Translations under genes and position numbers: made by a program
Source of the DNA: Azospirillum baldaniorum
GTDB lineage: Bacteria > Pseudomonadota > Alphaproteobacteria > Azospirillales > Azospirillaceae
DNA: 64,000 nt
Assembly: GCF_003119195.2 (NCBI RefSeq)
Contig: NZ_CP022254.1
Coordinates: 1 to 64,000 of the forward strand
Direction of reading: 5' to 3'
The notes under the pieces: generated by a model
The model's database searches: none
What the model was told of the DNA's origin: nothing
The model's input: only the letters and a program-made list of their open reading frames with translations
Shown: positions 8,751 to 18,400 of the stretch, piece after piece
How the letters are laid out: each line of letters opens with the position of its first letter
Numbering within the stretch: position 1 is the first letter of the stretch

Positions 8751-9455
8751 ATGGCCGAGGAAAAGCGTTCGAGGAAAACCGGGGGCGACCGTGTCGCGGT
8801 GATCTGCACGGCCTTGCGGCGCGCGATCATCGAACGGGCGCTCTCGCCGGGGGACCGGCTGCCGGAGGATTCGCTGGGTGAACGCTTCGGCGTCAGCCGG
8901 ACCATCGCCCGCAGCGCGCTCGGGCAGTTGGCGGCGGAAGGCCTTGTCGATCTGCGCCGGAACCGCATCGCCGTGGTCGCCGTGCCATCCTTCGAGGACG
9001 CACGGGACATCTTCGACATCCGGGTCGATCTCGAGCGTCAGGTCGTCCGGCATCTGGCCGGCAAGCTGACCGAGGCCCAGGTGAAGCAGCTGAGGGCCAT
9101 CGTCGACGCCGAACATCAGGCCCGGCATGGCACCGAGGGGATTTCGATCCGTCTGGCGACGGAATTCCATGTCCGGCTGGCGGAAATGACCGGCAAGCCC
9201 GTTCTGATCCGCTATGTGACGGAGATCTGCTACCGCGCGGGACTGTCGCTTGCGGTTTTCAGCCGGCCCCATTCGTCCGAATGCGCGGTGAATGAGCATC
9301 TGGAACTGATCGAGGCGATCCGGACCGGCCCCGCGGACAAGGCCTGCGCCCTCATGGACGAGCATTTGGAGGCCGTGGCCGCCCGCGCGCTTCTGCAAAG
9401 CTCGGGCGCCAAGAGCCGCGACCTTATGGACATCCTGGCGCCCTACACCGAATAA
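8751..9455 (+). CDS. GntR-family transcriptional regulator, FCD subfamily
   Basis: The 234-residue product has an N-terminal winged helix (residues 10-75; LPEDSLGERFGVSRTIARSALGQLAAEGLV) and a C-terminal FCD all-helical ligand domain. In the latter, ATEFHVRLAEMTG and NEHLELIEAI supply the conserved Asp/His metal-binding positions of this family. It probably represses the divergent ABC operon and the amidohydrolase until the pathway substrate is present. The ATG at 8751 is preceded by GGAGAGG at good spacing and is preferred over a GTG at 8730. Many FCD regulators control catabolism of organic acids and amides, consistent with the locus. Confidence 0.88.
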   Translation: MAEEKRSRKTGGDRVAVICTALRRAIIERALSPGDRLPEDSLGERFGVSRTIARSALGQLAAEGLVDLRRNRIAVVAVPSFEDARDIFDIRVDLERQVVRHLAGKLTEAQVKQLRAIVDAEHQARHGTEGISIRLATEFHVRLAEMTGKPVLIRYVTEICYRAGLSLAVFSRPHSSECAVNEHLELIEAIRTGPADKACALMDEHLEAVAARALLQSSGAKSRDLMDILAPYTE

Positions 9456-9501
9456 GGGCGCCAGATATCCCGGTCAGCGCATTCAGGTCAGGGCATTCCG
9501 G

Positions 9502-9900
9502 TCAGCGGGCGCAGGAAGGGTCGAGAATCCACTCGGCGCTGTCGTTCCAGACATCGGTTTCGACGATTAGCCCGTCCCGCACCACGAAACGGTCGACGTA
9601 GCGGTTGTTGTCGAAGGGCGTGCCGTCCGGCCAGGCCCCGTACAGGTAGCCGAGGCTGTAGACGATGGTTTCCGTCTCGCCCGGCACCACGTCGTAGCGC
9701 TCGATCCGCTTCTTCACCCACTTGTAGCGGGCGGCGTTGAAGCCGGTCGGCCCGCTCGGGGTATCGAAAACGCGGTGCCCGGTGAAGCGGCAGATGAAAC
9801 CCGGGGCCACATGCTTCGCCGCGCGCACGGGATCGGGGGCCATGGACGCATCCAGATAATCCTTCACGGCCTGCAGATCGCGTTCGGTCATCTCGCTCAT
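9502..9900 (-). CDS. NTF2-fold (SnoaL-like) protein
   Basis: A 132-residue protein with a cone-shaped alpha+beta barrel pattern: an N-terminal helix (LQAVKDYLDASMAPDPVRAAKHV), then strands with FICRFTGHRVF, RYVDRFVVRDGLIVETDVWNDSAEWIL. This is the nuclear-transport-factor-2/SnoaL layout. Members are small cyclases, isomerases, hydrolases or binding proteins. The pocket residues seen (several Asp/Trp near the C-terminus) do not reveal a reaction. The ATG at 9900 has GGAG 7 bases upstream. It sits between gntR and the amidohydrolase on the opposite strand and is probably part of the same pathway. Confidence 0.75.
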   Translation of the reverse strand: MSEMTERDLQAVKDYLDASMAPDPVRAAKHVAPGFICRFTGHRVFDTPSGPTGFNAARYKWVKKRIERYDVVPGETETIVYSLGYLYGAWPDGTPFDNNRYVDRFVVRDGLIVETDVWNDSAEWILDPSCAR

Positions 9901-9951
9901 TGGGAACTCCACAAGTGTGCTCGGTCTGGCATCAAAAGTGCATACTGCTTA

Positions 9952-9959
9952 TGCATGCA
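9952..9959. promoter_or_regulatory. TGCATGCA palindrome upstream of the amidohydrolase
   Basis: Identical to the copy before gntR (8637-8644) and located 20 bases upstream of the amidohydrolase ATG, between it and the divergent NTF2-fold gene. It is a candidate operator for the GntR regulator. Confidence 0.45.
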
Positions 9960-9979
9960 AATGTCACGCCGGATCTGAG

Positions 9980-11227
9980 ATGACGCAGAACCAGATTTTC
10001 GACCTTCTCCTGCGCAACGCCCGCCTGAGGGGAGGGCAAGGACTGCAGGATATCGCGGTCAGGCAGGGACGGATCGCCGCCATCAGCCCAGCCTTGGCCG
10101 GTACCGCCGTCGTCGAGGCCGTCGTCGAGGAGGATGCCGGTGGGCGTCTCGTCCTGCCGGGGCTGGTCGATACGCACATCCATCTCGACAAGTCCTGCCT
10201 GCTCTGTCGGTGCAGAGATGCCGGCGGCGGACTCAAGGGGGCAATCGCCGCGGTGTCCCGCCTGAAAAGGGATTTCACGATCGAGGATGTCTATGAGCGC
10301 GGCGCCCGCACCCTGGAGCGCGCGATCACGCAAGGCACCATGCATATGCGGACCCATGTGGAACTCGATCCGCTGGTCGGCCTGCGCAGTTTCGAGGCCA
10401 TGAAGCGGCTCAAGCGGGATTATGCCTTCGCCATCGACCTGTCGATCTGCGTCTTTCCGCAGGAGGGGATGACCCATGATCCGGCGATCGAACGGCTGCT
10501 GGCTCAGGCCCTTGCGGAGGGGGCCGATCTCCTGGGCGGCTGTCCTTACACCGATGCCGATCCTTCCCTGCAGATGGAACGGATCTTCGCCCTGGCGGTG
10601 GCGCACGACGTCGATCTCGATTTCCATCTGGACTTCGATCTCGATCCCAGCTGGTCCCACCTTGAGGAAATCTGCCGGCGGACCATGGCGGCGGGCTGGC
10701 ACGGGCGGGTCGCCGTCGGCCATGCCACCAAGCTCGCGGCCATCGATGATGCGGCGCTGGAGCGGATGATCGCGCTCCTGGCTGATGCCGGCGTGGGGGT
10801 GACGGCCTTGCCCGCGACGGATCTCTACCTCAACGGGCGCGATGCCAACCACCGCGCCCCGCGCGGGGTGGCGCCGGTTCATCGGCTGGCGGAGGGCGGC
10901 GTTGCCGTCTCGGTCGCGACCAACAATGTCCTGAACCCCTTCACGCCCTTCGGCGATGGCTCGCTGATCCGGATGGGCAATCTCTATGCGAACCTCATGC
11001 ATCTGGGGCCTGAAAGCTTCGGCCGCTGCCTCGATTTGATCTCCAACGGGGCCGCCCGGCTGATGCGGATCGCGGACTATGGAGTCGCGGTCGGCGGACA
11101 GGCGGACATGATCGTGCTCGACGCCGACGACGAGGCCGACGCCTTCGGCGGAATAGCCGTGCCGCTCATGGGGTTCAAGCGCGGCCGCAAGAGCTTCGTT
11201 CGACCGGCGGCGACGCTGCTGAGGTAG
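9980..11227 (+). CDS. Amidohydrolase, cytosine-deaminase-like
   Basis: The 415-residue protein is a metal-dependent amidohydrolase with the metal-binding HxH motif in LPGLVDTHIHLDKSC, followed by MRTHVELDP, the DFHLDFDLDP strand-5 block, VAVGHATKLAAI with a strand-6 histidine, and the strand-8 region VSVATNNVLNPFTPFGDG. The THIHLDK form and overall order match the cytosine deaminase/atrazine-pathway group, which hydrolyse C-N bonds in rings and ureides. In CodA the strand-8 Asp follows the same VxxxxDxxxxPF pattern, but here the position reads ATNN, so the canonical catalytic Asp seems replaced. I start at the ATG 9980; the upstream open frame has no Shine-Dalgarno sequence. It is probably under the GntR regulator. 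Confidence 0.82.
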   Translation: MTQNQIFDLLLRNARLRGGQGLQDIAVRQGRIAAISPALAGTAVVEAVVEEDAGGRLVLPGLVDTHIHLDKSCLLCRCRDAGGGLKGAIAAVSRLKRDFTIEDVYERGARTLERAITQGTMHMRTHVELDPLVGLRSFEAMKRLKRDYAFAIDLSICVFPQEGMTHDPAIERLLAQALAEGADLLGGCPYTDADPSLQMERIFALAVAHDVDLDFHLDFDLDPSWSHLEEICRRTMAAGWHGRVAVGHATKLAAIDDAALERMIALLADAGVGVTALPATDLYLNGRDANHRAPRGVAPVHRLAEGGVAVSVATNNVLNPFTPFGDGSLIRMGNLYANLMHLGPESFGRCLDLISNGAARLMRIADYGVAVGGQADMIVLDADDEADAFGGIAVPLMGFKRGRKSFVRPAATLLR

Positions 11228-11371
11228 CGGGCTCCCCCGCTGTCCGCGATCGGGGATCGGAGCGTGCCGAGTTCCGTTGCGCGGGCAGTGAGCCGCTCCG
11301 GGCCTCCCGGAGGCTATTTGGCCTGAGCCACGCCGCCACGGACCGATCGTGACCGGTGGGGCGGCGGAGCC
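11228..11371. other. Intergenic region with imperfect stem-loops
   Basis: No gene is seen. A CGCCGCC...GGCGGCG imperfect inverted repeat near 11330-11365 could end transcription from the amidohydrolase on one side and the small reverse gene on the other. Confidence 0.3.
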
Positions 11372-11626
11372 TCAGGGATCGTTGCGGCCGTGGGCCACAC
11401 GGAACCAGTGCTCCGCGTGCTGGCGACAGGTTTCGGCTTCGACGGAATCGCCGGATCGCTCGGCATCGCCAGCGCGGGCGAGCCACTGTTGGTGCTTCTG
11501 CTCGGCGGAGCCGTTGACCTTCGGGTGTGCTCGCGCAGGGGCTCCCTGCGTGGCTTGCCGTTGGGCTGCTTTCCCGAACCGTGGCTGCCGACGGGCTCGA
11601 TCGCCCGTCGGATTGTCGAAAGGCAT
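11372..11626 (-). CDS. Small DUF4167-like protein
   Basis: The 84-residue product has a basic, low-complexity N-terminal half and a C-terminal core SAEQKHQQWLARAGDAERSG, then DSVEAETCRQHAEHWFRV. That core matches the DUF4167 pattern (helix with KYLxLARxA, SGDRVxAExxxQHAEHYxRV), a domain common in Alphaproteobacteria. Typical family members are 200-plus residues, so this is a short version containing little besides the domain. The ATG has AAGGA about 9 bases upstream. Function is unknown; the basic N-terminus could bind nucleic acid, which is inference. Confidence 0.6.
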   Translation of the reverse strand: MPFDNPTGDRARRQPRFGKAAQRQATQGAPARAHPKVNGSAEQKHQQWLARAGDAERSGDSVEAETCRQHAEHWFRVAHGRNDP

Positions 11627-11687
11627 GAACGTAGATCCTTGGGTGGTCGGTGGACCGCGATCGGAAGCGAAGGATCATTCCCGAACG

Positions 11688-11996
11688 CTAATCCTGGCGT
11701 TCCTTCGTCAGGCCGGAAAAAGCCCGGAAAGCCTCGGTCACATCATTCATGACCTGCGGGAAGAACGCAACGCGGCCGGCAAGCGGACCGTCATTGATGG
11801 TTATGGGGCGTGGGAGCGGACGCGGCAAGGGAGGCGGCTTGCCGGGGTCCCGCTCGTCGGCGCGGGGAGGCTCGTAGAAATGCAGGGCGAGCTGACCGTC
11901 GGGTTCGGCGGCGTAGGGAAGGCCGGGCTCGGTCCGGCGCTCCGCACCGGGAAGGACATACTGATCGCCCTGGGCGGTCCTTTCCGTCAGCGGCAT
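11688..11996 (-). CDS. Hypothetical protein, 102 residues, proline-rich middle
   Basis: A reverse-strand frame starting MPLTERTAQGDQYVLPGAE has a proline-rich segment (PGKPPPLPRPLPRPI) in the middle and ends RAFSGLTKERQD. An AAAGGG sequence lies about 8 bases before the ATG at 11996. There is no signal peptide or membrane segment and no domain that I recognise. The forward frame across the same bases is less protein-like. It may share a transcript with the DUF4167-like gene downstream. Confidence 0.5.
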   Translation of the reverse strand: MPLTERTAQGDQYVLPGAERRTEPGLPYAAEPDGQLALHFYEPPRADERDPGKPPPLPRPLPRPITINDGPLAGRVAFFPQVMNDVTEAFRAFSGLTKERQD

Positions 11997-12479
11997 CCAA
12001 GACACCCTTTCGCCGGTTGAAGCCGCGCTCAACCTATCAGGTTTCAGCCAATCCGCTCCAGCGAATACGGCGGATTGTCGAGCGCACAAGGCGCTGAAGG
12101 CCGCGGCGCCGACTTCACGCCGGCGGTGCCGACCGCCTTCACCGCCGCCATGCGACACAATGGCTCACGGGAGCGTTCCGATATTCCCGTCATAGTAGAA
12201 CTTATCTATCATTCTTCGAACATGTGTCGCATGAAAAGCTTATAATTGCGAGAAAATATGCGATCTGCTTGGTGTTTTTCATGCAAAGGTAGGCGGTTTG
12301 TGAGGGGAGGCGGTGCGCTTCTCCATCCGGCCAGCCCGCCGTCGCAGGCCCATCGTCCTTCGGCAAACAGTTTTTCGGCAAACCCCGCTCGCGCCCGCCG
12401 ATGACGGCTTGCCCCTCCGCCTGATCCCATTGCCAACCAATCGACCAAGCCGGGCCGAACACCCGGAAAGGGGACGCTG
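11997..12479 (+). promoter_or_regulatory. AT-richer leader of the giant RTX gene
   Basis: No gene is seen in these 483 bases. The stretch 12190-12300 is far richer in A/T than its surroundings (for example AAGCTTATAATTGCGAGAAA), as expected of a promoter. A TTCGGCAAAC direct repeat lies near 12357 and 12373. AAAGGGG at 12467-12473 is a good ribosome-binding site for the ATG at 12480. Confidence 0.4.
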
Positions 12480-15400
12480 ATGACCGACACGACCACCCCC
12501 GCCGCCAACGCAGTCATCAACGGCGACTGGAGGACCGAAACCCTTTTGGGCGGGGCCGGGCACGACACGATCGCGAGCGGCGGCGGTGGCGGCTTCATCG
12601 ACGGTGGGGCCGGGAACGACGTCCTGACGGGCAACTGGGGGGACGACAGCATCCTGGGCGGAGCCGGAAACGACCGCATCGACGGCGGGGAGAACAACGA
12701 CACCCTCGACGGGGGAAGCGGCGACGACACCATCTACGGCGGCGGCGGCACGGACCGCATCACCGCGGGCGAGGGCGACGACACGGTGTACGGCGACGGC
12801 GGCGCCGACCGGGTGGACGGCGGTGACGGCAACGACGTTCTGTACGGTGGCGACGGCGACGACACGGTGCTGGGTGGCGCCGGCAACGACCGGATGGGCG
12901 AGGGTGGAGGCTATTGGAACAACGATCTCTACGACGGCGGTGACGGTGACGACACGCTGGACGGCGGCTATGGCAGCGACACGCTGCTGGGCGGTGCCGG
13001 GAACGACAGCCTGACCGTCGGCAACGATTACAACGGCGATCGGCTCGACGGTGGTGCCGGCGACGACACGCTGACCGGTGGGATGGGCGCCGACACGCTG
13101 ATCGGCGGCGAGGGCGGCGACCTTGTCCAGGGCGGCGGTGGCGACGATCTGGCGATCCAGAACCTGTCCACCCAGACGCGCGCCGACACGTTGGACGGCG
13201 GCGCGGGGAGCGACCGGCTGCGGGTCGAACTGACCTCGGCCCAGATCACCGGGGCGGTTGCGGGCGAACTCGTCCGCCTGCGCGATTTCATCCGGCAGCA
13301 CGGCGACGACGGCCAGACCTTCACCAGCGACGCGCTCAAGCTCGCCGCCCGCAACTGGAACACGCTGGAGGTGCTGGTGGACGGCGTGGCCGCCGACGTG
13401 GGCAGCCTCGCCAGCCGGGCCAACAGCGCCCCGGTGGTGAGCGACCAGTTCCTGGCCGGCACGGAGGACACGGTGTTGACCGGGAGCGTCGGCGCGGTGG
13501 ACGCCGACAACGACGCGTTGAGCTACACCGTTGCCGAGGGGCCGGCCCACGGCACCCTCAGCCTGACCGCCGAGGGCCTCTTCACCTACACGCCCGGCGC
13601 CAATTATGCGGGCACCGACCTGTTCCGCATCACCGTGTCGGACGGGCGTGGCGGCGTGGCGACCCAGACCGTCACCGTCACCCTGGCCGAGGTCAACGAT
13701 GCCCCGACCGGTGTGACGTTGGCCGGCGGGCGCGTGGACGAGGCCGCGCCGGCGGGCACGGTCGTCGGCACCGTGCAGGCCGCCGATCCGGAGGGCGGGG
13801 CGCTCGCCTACAGCCTGATCGACGACGCCGGCGGCCGCTTCACCATCGACGTGGCCACGGGGCGGATCGCCGTGGCGGAGGGCGCCAGCCTCGACGCCGG
13901 CGCGGCCCCCGCCCACGCCGTCACGGTGCGGGTCACCGATGATGGGGGCCTCAGCACGGACACGGTGCTGTACATCGACGTGACGGACGGCCGGAACGAC
14001 GGCGCGGCCGACGAGAACGGTCTCCCCGCCTCGGTGGAACTGGCCGCGGAGGCGGGGGAGGTCCGGGACGGCAGCGGCGTCGCCGTCGCCGTCGGCGGCA
14101 GTTGGCAGGCCGAGACCTTGTCCGGCGGCGGTGGGGACGACACCCTGTCGAGCGGTGGCGGGGGCGGCGCCCTGCATGGCGGCGCCGGCAACGACGTGGT
14201 GACCGGCGATTGGGGCGACGACAGCCTGGACGGCGGGTCCGGAAACGACACCCTGACCGGCGGCAGCCAGGCCGATGTTCTGTCCGGCGGGTCCGGAGAC
14301 GATGTCCTGGACGGCGGCAGCGAGAACGACACGCTCTATGGCGGGTCCGGAAACGACACGCTGATCGGCGGCAGCAACGAAGACGTTCTGTATGGCGGGC
14401 TGGGCGACGATCTCCTGGACGGCGGCACCAACGCCAACACGCTCTATGGCGGGGCGGGCGACGACACGCTGCTGGGGGGTGGCAACGAGGATCTGCTGGA
14501 CGGCGGCAGCGGCGATGACCGCATCATCGCGGGAACCGGCAACGACAGCATCCGCGGCGGTGCCGGGAACGACTGGATCGACGCCGGGGAGAATGACGAC
14601 ACCATCGACGCGGGCAGCGGCAACGACCTCGTCCTTGCGGGCGGCGGCGCGGACCGCATCACCGCGGGCGATGGCGACGACACGGTCTATGGCGACGGCG
14701 GCGCCGACCATGTGGACGGTGGCGACGGCAACGACGTTCTGTATGGCGGCGAGGGCGACGACACGCTGCTGGGCGGTGCCGGGAACGACCGGCTGGGCGA
14801 GGGCGGCTCCTACTGGAGCAACGACCGCTACGATGGTGGGGACGGCGACGATACGCTGGAGGGCGGCTTCGGCAGCGACACGCTGATCGGCGGGGCGGGC
14901 AACGACAGCCTCAGCGTCGGCGACGACTACAACGGCGACCTTCTGGACGGCGGTGACGGCGACGACACGCTGGTCGGCGGAATGGGTGACGACACGCTGA
15001 TCGGCGGCGACGGCGACGACGTGCTGTCCGGCGGCGGCGGGCACAACGTCCTGATCGGCGGCGACGGCATCGACACCGTCGATTTCGGGGCGGGCTCCGG
15101 ACCGATCGCCGTGGACCTCTCCAACGGGGGCGTGCAGCACGGCGGCTGGATGAGCGACAGCCTGTCCGGGATCGAGAATGTCCGGGGCGGGGCCGGCAAC
15201 GACACGCTGATCGGCGACGCGGGCGACAACCAGTTCTCCGGCGGGGCCGGTGACGACAGCCTGGACGGAGCCGCCGGGAACGACAGCCTGGAGGGTGGCG
15301 CCGGGGCCGACACGCTGATCGGCGGCGAGGGCACCGACACCGTCGCCTACAGCGGATCGGCCGGCGGCGTCACGGTCGATCTGGCCGCGGGCACCGGGGC

Positions 15401-18400
15401 CGGCGGCGACGCCGAGGGCGACCGGATCAGCGGGGTCGAGGACATCATCGGCTCCAGCCACGACGACCGCCTGACGGGCGACGGCGGCGCCAACCGCATC
15501 GACGGCGCGGCGGGTGACGACACGCTGATCGGTGGGGCCGGGGCCGACACGCTGATCGGCGGCGAGGGCACCGACACCGCGGACTATTCCGCCTCTCCGG
15601 AGGCTGTGACCGTCGATCTCGACGCCGGAACGGGCCATGGTGGCGATGCGGAGGGGGACATCCTGACCGGCATCGAGAACGTCATCGGCTCCGCCTTCGG
15701 CGACCGTCTGACCGGCAACGGCGGCGGGAACCGGCTCGATGGCGGTGCCGGGGACGACACGCTGGCCGGTGGCGCCGGGGCGGACACGCTGGTCGGTGGC
15801 GAGGGAACCGACACCGCGGACTATTCGGCCTCGGCCGGTGCGGTCACCGTCAACCTGACGACCGGGATCGGAAGCGGCGGAAACGCGCAGGGCGACCGGT
15901 TGAGCGGGATCGAAAATCTGCTCGGCTCGGACGGCAACGACCGGCTCACCGGCGACAGCGGGGGCAACCGGATCGACGGGCGGGCGGGCAACGACACGCT
16001 GGCCGGCCTGGGCGGGGCGGACACGCTGATCGGCGGGGCTGGAACCGACACCGCGGATTACTCGGCCTCGACCGCTGCGGTGATCGTCGACCTCGCTGCC
16101 GGGACCGGTCTGGGCGGCGATGCGGAGGGGGACGTTCTTGCCGGCATCGAGAACGTCACCGGTTCCAGCCGCAACGACCGGCTGACCGGCGACGGTGGGG
16201 CCAACCGGCTCGACGGCGCTGCGGGCGACGACACGCTGATCGGCGGCGCGGGCGCCGACACCCTGGTCGGTGGGGCGGGCACCGACACGGCGGACTACAC
16301 GGCGTCGGGCGCCGCCGTGATGGTCAGTCTGGCGAGCGGCACGGGGACCGGCGGCGATGCGCAGGGCGATCGGCTGTCGGGGATCGAGAATCTGCTCGGC
16401 TCCGGCGGCAACGACCGGCTGACCGGCGACGCGAACCGCAACCGGCTGGTCGGGCAGGACGGCAACGACACGTTGGCCGGCCTGGGCGGCGCGGACACGC
16501 TGATCGGTGGCGAGGGCACCGACACCGCGGAGTATCTGGCCTCGGCCAATGGAGTCACCGTCGATCTGTCGACCGGCCTGGGGACCGGTGGCGACGCCGA
16601 GGGCGACCGTCTGACCGGCATCGAGAACCTGACCGGTTCCAACCAGGCCGACCGCCTGATCGGCGACGGCGGGGACAACCGCCTCGACGGTGCGGCCGGC
16701 GACGACACGCTGATCGGTGGCGAAGGTGCCGACACGCTGGTCGGCGGGGCGGGCATCGACACCGCCGATTACTCCGCCTCCGCCGACGCGGTGGTCGTGG
16801 ACCTCGCGGCCGGCACCGGCAGCGGCGGCACCGCCGAGGGCGACCGGTTGAGCGGGGTCGAGAACCTGATCGGCTCGGCCTTCGACGACCGGTTGACCGG
16901 CGACGGTCTGGACAACGTCCTGAAGGGCGGTGCGGGCGCCGACACGCTGGAGGGCGGCGCTGGGGCCGACACCGCCGACTATTCCGGATCGGACGCGGGG
17001 GTCACGGTCGATCTCACCACCGGGACCGGCCTGGGCGGCGACGCCGAAGGCGACCGCCTGACCAGCATCGAGAATCTGTCGGGTTCCGGCCACGCCGACC
17101 TCCTGATCGGCGACGGCGGGGCCAACCGGCTCGACGGTGCGGCGGGCGACGACACGCTGATCGCTGGGGCCGGAGCCGACACGCTGGTCGGCGGGGCGGG
17201 AACCGACACCGCGGACTATTCCGCCTCCACCGCCGGGGTGACGGTCGATCTCGCGGCGGGCACCGGCAGCGGCGGCGACGCGGAGGGGGATCGCCTGTCC
17301 GGGGTGGAGACGGTGATCGCCACCGGGCAGGCCGACAGTCTGACCGGCGACGGCGCGGACAATTACCTCGACGGGCGGGGCGGGGCCGACGCGCTGGCGG
17401 GCGGCGCCGGCAACGACACGCTGCGGGTCCTGGACGAGGGCTTTGTCTCCGTCGATGGCGGTTCGGGTGACGACACGCTGCGGTTCGAGGGCAACCGGCT
17501 GATGCTGCTGGGCACCGCCGTGAACGTGCACGGGATCGAGCGGTTCGACCTGACCGCCGAGGGGCATCAGACGCTGATCTTCAACGAGCAGGGTGTCCGG
17601 GCCAACGTGGGCGGTGCGCCGCTCTACGTCACCGGCGACCGCGACGACTTCGTGACCTTCAAGGAGTCGGGCTGGCGGCGGGTCGGCACGCTGACCGAGG
17701 ACGGCGTCCTCTACAACAGCTACCGCCGCGGCGACAGCGTGGTGAATGTCCAGGACGGCGTCCGTATGTTCGGCGACCTCGTGCTGACCGGCACGCCGGG
17801 CGACGACGTGATCACCACCCCGTCCGGAGCCGGCCATGTCGTCGTCTTCGGCGAGGGCGGGAACGACATCGTCCGGCTGGGGGCGGGCTTCCGGCACGAG
17901 ATCGCGCATCTGGTGCGCATCGACGACGACCTGCACATCCTGTTCGACGCGGGCGGCGGCCCGGCGGGCGAGGACGGCTACGCCCGCGACCGCGTCACCA
18001 TCATGGAGCATTTCGCCGCCAACGGCGCGGCGGGGGCGGGCATCGGCAGCATCCGGGAGTTCGTCTTCGCGGACGGCGTGGTCTGGCCGGTGTGGGGCGA
18101 CATCCTGCTGATGGGCGGCGCGGGCGACGACACCATCGCCATCGAACCGGGCTTCACCAGCCGCACGGTCCATGCCGACGACGGGACGAACGTCATCCGC
18201 TTCGGCGGCGACGTGACCGCCGCCGACCTGCGCCTGTCGCGCCGCGGCGACGATCTGGAGATCCGCATCGCCGGGACCGACCGCTCGGTGATCGCCTTCA
18301 ACCACTTCTCCGCCGACGTTCTGGCCGGGGCCGGCAACGGCGGCATTCAGGCCATCGAACTGGCCGACGGCACCGTTTGGCGGGTGAGCGGCGCCGACAT

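Noticed and set aside
11349..12020. Forward 223-residue frame in the gap before the RTX gene
   Set aside because: It overlaps two better-supported reverse genes, and its sequence lacks any domain or ribosome-binding site.
15321..17424. CRISPR-like or satellite array
   Set aside because: The 237-bp repeats are contiguous with no unique spacers and encode a continuous protein repeat.
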